From: Cyanobacteriota bacterium
GTDB taxonomy: Bacteria > Cyanobacteriota > Cyanobacteriia > PCC-6307 > Cyanobiaceae
Direction: 5' to 3'
DNA length: 16,119 bases
Assembly: GCA_947463165.1 (NCBI GenBank)
Contig: CANHSW010000014.1
Span: 1 to 16,119, forward strand
The first letter of the stretch is position 1. Each line of letters opens with the position of its first letter. The position numbers and the translations under genes are program-made. Under the pieces are notes generated by a model, which saw only the letters and a program-made list of their open reading frames with translations, searched no databases and was not told where the DNA came from. Shown in pieces: positions 14,101-16,119 of this stretch.

Positions 14101-14581
14101 GTTCCAGCAATTCCGCCTGCGCGCTCGCGACTTCCTGCGAGCCCACGAGGATCAGCTCACCATGCAGCGCCTCCGCCGCAACCAGCCCCTCACCCCCGCC
14201 GATCTCGACGAGCTGCAGCGCTTCCTGCTCTCCCATGGTGTTGGCACGGAGCAGTCGATCCTGCGGGCAGCGGAAGAGTGCAACGGCTTCGGTCTGTTCA
14301 TCCGTGCGCTGGTGGGCCTGGATCGCAACGCCGCCAAGGAGCTGTTCGCCGAATTCCTCGCCGATGGCACCCTCACCGCCACCCAGATCCGCTTCATCAA
14401 CGAAATCATCGACGAGCTAACCAGCCATGGCGTTATGGACCCCGCCCGCCTCTACGACCCGCCCTTCAGCGACCTGGCGCCTACGGGCCCGGAGGGGCTG
14501 TTCTCGGAGGTTGAGGTCGACAACATCTGCCACCTGCTCGACCTGATCCGATCGCGGGCCATGGCCGCGCAAGCCGCCTGA
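11126..14581 (+). CDS. hsdR: Type I restriction-modification system endonuclease/translocase subunit HsdR
   Basis: An 1151-aa motor-nuclease subunit of the EcoEI type. Residues 1-140 are a DUF4145-like helical domain (FYARRTIELLVEWVYENDF). About 150-215 is a coiled coil (AEQLAERDGQLRDQRQ). The HSDR_N nuclease domain follows with VDYVLW D254 and LVEAKRS E269/K271. The SF2 translocase has Walker A GTGKT 384-388, DEAH 480-483, GLTATPR and QMVGRGTRT 713-721. The C-terminus matches the EcoEI_R_C helical region. The ATG at 11126 (MSSQYSLIARQWPELHEE) is preferred over the in-frame ATG at 11087, whose extra 13 residues look non-coding. It is separated from hsdS by about 2.6 kb of TA genes. All catalytic motifs are present. 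Confidence 0.96.
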   Translation: MSSQYSLIARQWPELHEEALKVEQFALSDPRTACFYARRTIELLVEWVYENDFQLERPVAAQTLAELMYARVFCDLAGEQMRRFRLLKDLGNKAVHRTDPIRVGDAMTAARELFQVLRWFALSYGSDPQRVKGCSFNADLLPSRDAATVQQAQSREQLEALAEQLAERDGQLRDQRQASLATQEELDRLRQEITALRKANEAAAQPEADLSEFETRRGYIDHYLEEAGWNHGRSCTHEHEVQGMPNATGTGFVDYVLWGDDGKPLALVEAKRSRRDLMEGQRQGELYANCLEQRYGQRPLIFLSNGYRHRLWDDLRHPPRDVQGFYKKDELETLIRRREIRQPLAKATLSNSIAGRYYQQRAIRAICESLEHGRLKALLVQATGTGKTRTAISLTELLSRCNWVKRVLFLADRTSLVLQAERAFRRFLPDCTPVNLVTNRGGEGRVFLSTYPTMMNLIDAEASRGVKRFGVGHFDLVIIDEAHRSVYQKYGAIFAYFDSLLTGLTATPREEIDRNTYDLFDREIGLPTDEYGLDQAVNDGFLVPFRPISVPLRFPRDGISYNDLSNDEKAQWELLDWEEDVLRSGRVDSGAINAWLFNTDTVDKGLEVLMTKGCLEAGGDRLGKTVIFARKQEHAEFIRERFDYNYPHLAGKAARVIHNKVKYAQSLIDEFANPDSDLRIAISVDMLDTGIDIPEIVNLMFFKPVRSRTKFWQMVGRGTRTCKDLFGPGRDKECFWIFDLCQNLEFFLGQGGADSSAAPETLSTRLFRSRLALIDAIDQQALPSGTGMAIPTPEGHRGDLETALGLHRHTLAELLRCHVAACPVDNFLVRPHLQLVERFSRQETWRRLSLDDHQSLAATLAPLPSAYAEQQGDTDPDARRFDLLLYTLQLSLLRGEPRFARLQQQLRELAAELEARANIPQVAAELELIRDLLADEWWQDVTVPMLEEVRRRLRALVGLIETTARSPLYTNFADELGELRELDAAALLSRDEFQQFRLRARDFLRAHEDQLTMQRLRRNQPLTPADLDELQRFLLSHGVGTEQSILRAAEECNGFGLFIRALVGLDRNAAKELFAEFLADGTLTATQIRFINEIIDELTSHGVMDPARLYDPPFSDLAPTGPEGLFSEVEVDNICHLLDLIRSRAMAAQAA

Positions 14582-14710
14582 GCCGATTTTTTGGATCGCT
14601 TCGCGGTGGTTGCTGGGGCTGCTGACGCAGTAGTTGGCGGGTGCGTAGTACCCCAGCGGACAGCTACCCAGCCCATCAGCCAGCCAAGCATCCAGACCAC
14701 CAGTCAGCCC

Positions 14711-15382
14711 ATGGAAATGGCGGCGATGCAGAATCCACATATGGCATGGCGCTGGCTGTTTTTGATGCTGCTGCTGGGGCCGGTGGCTGCCTTGCCGGCG
14801 GCAACGGCTCAAGCTCAACGGGCGCGGGTGGTTTCGATCGGCGACGGCGACACCATTGGCGTGCTTTCCGGCGGCCGGACCATCACCGTGCGGCTGGCCT
14901 GCATCGATGCACCTGAGACGGCCCAGAGTCCTTACGGCCAGCAGGCCCGGCGCTATCTGCAGCAGCGGCTGCCGCTGGGTCGCGAGGTGACCCTCGCTGC
15001 CAAGACCACCGATCGCTACGGCCGCACCGTGGCCGAGCTGATCAGCGATATCAATATCGGCCTGGCGATGGTGGCAGACGGCCAGGCCTTTGCCTACCGC
15101 CATTATTTGAGTGGCTGTGACGAAAAGGAGTATCTGGATGCCGAGTACCGCGCTAACCGCCATCGCTATGGGGTGTGGCAGGTGGAGGGCGGCATCACCC
15201 GCCCCTGGGATTTCCGGCGGGGCCGCCGCACCGCGCTGATTCCCGATGGCACCACCCCCGACGGCCGCCGTTTCCGCTGCCGGGAGATCGGCTCCTACGC
15301 CCGCGCCCAGGCGCTGCTGCGCCAGGGTCACAGCTATCTCGATGGCGACGGCGATGGCGAAGCCTGCGAATCGTTGCGCTGA
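14711..15382 (+). CDS. Thermonuclease (SNase-like) protein with C-terminal Excalibur motif, secreted
   Basis: A 223-aa protein (213 aa if ATG 14741 is used). A hydrophobic segment WLFLMLLLGPVAALPAATAQ with an AQA-like end is a signal peptide. The nuclease fold follows: VSIGDGDTI with Asp near residue 43, IDAPET with Glu69, TDRYGRT with Arg105, and the late ANRHRYGVWQ block. Residues about 190-223 (RRFRCREIGSYARAQALLRQ, DGDGDGEACESLR) are the Ca-binding-like Excalibur motif D-x-D-x-D-G-x-A-C-E. It probably degrades nucleic acids outside the cytoplasm. The frame is open to 14591 but the added part is low-complexity and overlaps the post-hsdR T-tract. No Shine-Dalgarno decides between 14711, 14726 and 14741. 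Not obviously part of the RM operon. Confidence 0.88.
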   Translation: MEMAAMQNPHMAWRWLFLMLLLGPVAALPAATAQAQRARVVSIGDGDTIGVLSGGRTITVRLACIDAPETAQSPYGQQARRYLQQRLPLGREVTLAAKTTDRYGRTVAELISDINIGLAMVADGQAFAYRHYLSGCDEKEYLDAEYRANRHRYGVWQVEGGITRPWDFRRGRRTALIPDGTTPDGRRFRCREIGSYARAQALLRQGHSYLDGDGDGEACESLR

Positions 15383-15398
15383 CTGGGGTTTCAGGTGG

Positions 15399-15458
15399 TG
15401 CGAAAAGCGTTACGAAAAGCGGCGCGATAAGCACTACGCCAAGAGGTACGGGAATAGG
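15399..15458 (+). repeat. Degenerate 12-bp-period tract, five units
   Basis: Five 12-mers follow each other: TGCGAAAAGCGT, TACGAAAAGCGG, CGCGATAAGCAC, TACGCCAAGAGG, TACGGGAATAGG. In one frame they read CEKR YEKR RDKH YAKR YGNR, a basic tetrapeptide repeat, in the +1 frame relative to the nuclease gene that ends 17 bp earlier. No start codon of its own is evident. It could be the remnant of a repeat-containing gene end. Confidence 0.55.
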
Positions 15459-15591
15459 CACTCCTGCAGGCCACCACCGCCTGAAAAGAGGCGTAATTTG
15501 TAGTTGAGGGGGGAGGCCCGGGAGCCAACCCGTCCCCCACCATCCAAGAGAGTCCGGCCAGGGATCACCCGAGCCGGTGCGACCAGCGGAG

Positions 15592-15815
15592 GTGCGCCCA
15601 AGATGCGTGAAACCCAAAGTGAACTTGATGGCTTGGCGCGAAGGTCATCCCGTATCTGCAGTGAGCAATACGCCAGTTTTAATTTCCGCCACTTCACCCC
15701 TCGGGCTGCATAACCCGAGCTGGAATCACAACCGAGAAGGTCAAGCCCCGAGCATCTCTTCTCCCCAACGCGATCCCCTTTCCTTGCCTGCCAGGCCCCA
15801 GACAGCCCACGCCTA
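15592..15815 (+). other. Gene-free stretch with weak group II intron 5'-end resemblance
   Basis: No credible protein is seen from 15459 to about 15860. At 15592 a GTGCG, the usual 5' start of group II introns, is followed by CCCAAGATGCGTG and AACTTGATGGCTTGGCGCG. A hairpin CTCGGGCTGCATAACCCGAG lies near 15700. This is suggestive at most and is not connected to the domain V-like fragment at 974. Confidence 0.2.
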
Positions 15816-15867
15816 AACCTCCAGACACCCGAACGGGTCCTGCCCCAACTGCCAAGGCCGTGATCCG

Positions 15868-15913
15868 CAACCGGTGCTAAGGCGCCCCCCACGGGGCGCC
15901 TTAGCACCGGTTG
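15868..15913. repeat. Perfect 21-bp inverted repeat with 4-nt loop (hairpin)
   Basis: Bases 15868-15888 (C-AACCGGTGCTAAGGCGCCCC) pair perfectly with 15893-15913 around the loop CCAC. It is very GC-rich at the loop end. No run of T follows on the plus strand and no run of A precedes, so it is not a standard intrinsic terminator. It lies between the nuclease gene and the incoming GNAT gene. Confidence 0.9.
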
Positions 15914-16020
15914 GGAATTTACGCAACCAGGGCAGTGCGCCGTCAGCTCGGCAAGCGTGTAACGGTGCAGCCTCGCAGGGGAGACAATCAAGGCTGCAAT
16001 TTCCCTCGCCGCTGGCCCAG

Positions 16021-16119
16021 CCCATCCCGCCACTGGCGCCGTCCTCCCCGCCACTGCAGATCCGCCCCTACGGGCCGGCCGACTGGCCGGCGCTATGGGC
16101 GCTGCTGGAGCCGGTGTTC
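16021..16119 (+). CDS. GNAT family N-acetyltransferase, N-terminal fragment (runs off window)
   Basis: From 16060 the frame reads IRPYGPADWPALWALLEPVF to the last base, the characteristic beta1-alpha1 opening of a GNAT acetyltransferase. The frame is open upstream to a stop at 15814-15816, with PPLAPSSPPLQ just before the fold. No ATG or TTG occurs in this frame; the only standard start is GTG 15874, which lies inside the 15868-15913 hairpin and would add a non-GNAT leader. The start given here is therefore only the approximate beginning of the recognisable part. Acceptor substrate cannot be told. Confidence 0.6.

Noticed and set aside
14591..14710. Upstream part of the nuclease frame
   Set aside because: Codes for a low-complexity Gln/Pro/Ser/Thr stretch starting within the post-hsdR T-run; the signal peptide begins after 14741.

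Overview
The window reads as a defence and toxin-antitoxin (TA) island in a GC-rich bacterial chromosome. The protein flavour (HsdM with an N-terminal winged-helix-like extension, AlbA_2/HATPase cargo protein, nuclease with a C-terminal Excalibur motif) suggests a cyanobacterium of the Synechococcus/Cyanobium kind. That is inference from remembered family resemblance, not a computed result.

Layout. 1-828: wreck of an IS3-family transposase. 830-1130: non-coding stretch holding a group II intron domain V-like hairpin. 1132-1607: intact hicBA pair. 1608-2060: decayed MazF-like toxin on the minus strand and a 14-bp tandem repeat. 2061-8519: methylation and specificity part of a type I restriction-modification (RM) system, hsdM at one end and hsdS at the other, with cargo between them: an AlbA_2/HATPase protein, a mazEF pair on the opposite strand, and an unrecognised two-gene unit whose second member looks ADP-ribosyltransferase-like. 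8516-8788: N-terminal stump of a DUF262 (GmrSD-type) gene overlapping hsdS. 8806-10329: antitoxin-like genes whose toxins are missing or broken (HicB with frameshifted HicA, lone HicB-like, lone RelB-type ribbon-helix-helix, lone MNT nucleotidyltransferase). 10472-11010: intact yefM-yoeB. 11126-14581: hsdR. 14711-15382: secreted thermonuclease-like protein. 15383-16020: non-coding, with a 12-bp-period tract and a perfect 21-bp hairpin. 16021-16119: first part of a GNAT acetyltransferase.

How it fits together. HsdM, HsdS and HsdR each retain the motifs expected of a working type I system, and genes on the plus strand from hsdM to the DUF262 stump are chained by ATGA stop/start overlaps. The most unusual structure is the last ~95-102 bp of hsdM, present three times: at the true end of hsdM (3834-3935), after the AlbA gene (5410-5511) and just before hsdS (7232-7326). 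Each copy carries a Shine-Dalgarno-like GGAGGGG and ends in ATGA, so each can hand translation on to what follows. Copies 2 and 3 sit in small ORFs (45 and 51 aa) that start by ATGA overlap with the gene before and encode only the HsdM C-terminal tail. The hsdM-hsdS junction has thus been duplicated with each cargo insertion, preserving operon coupling.

At least seven TA-like units or remnants lie within about 10 kb, between and around the three hsd genes. This fits an island held in place by addiction modules that also accumulates their debris.
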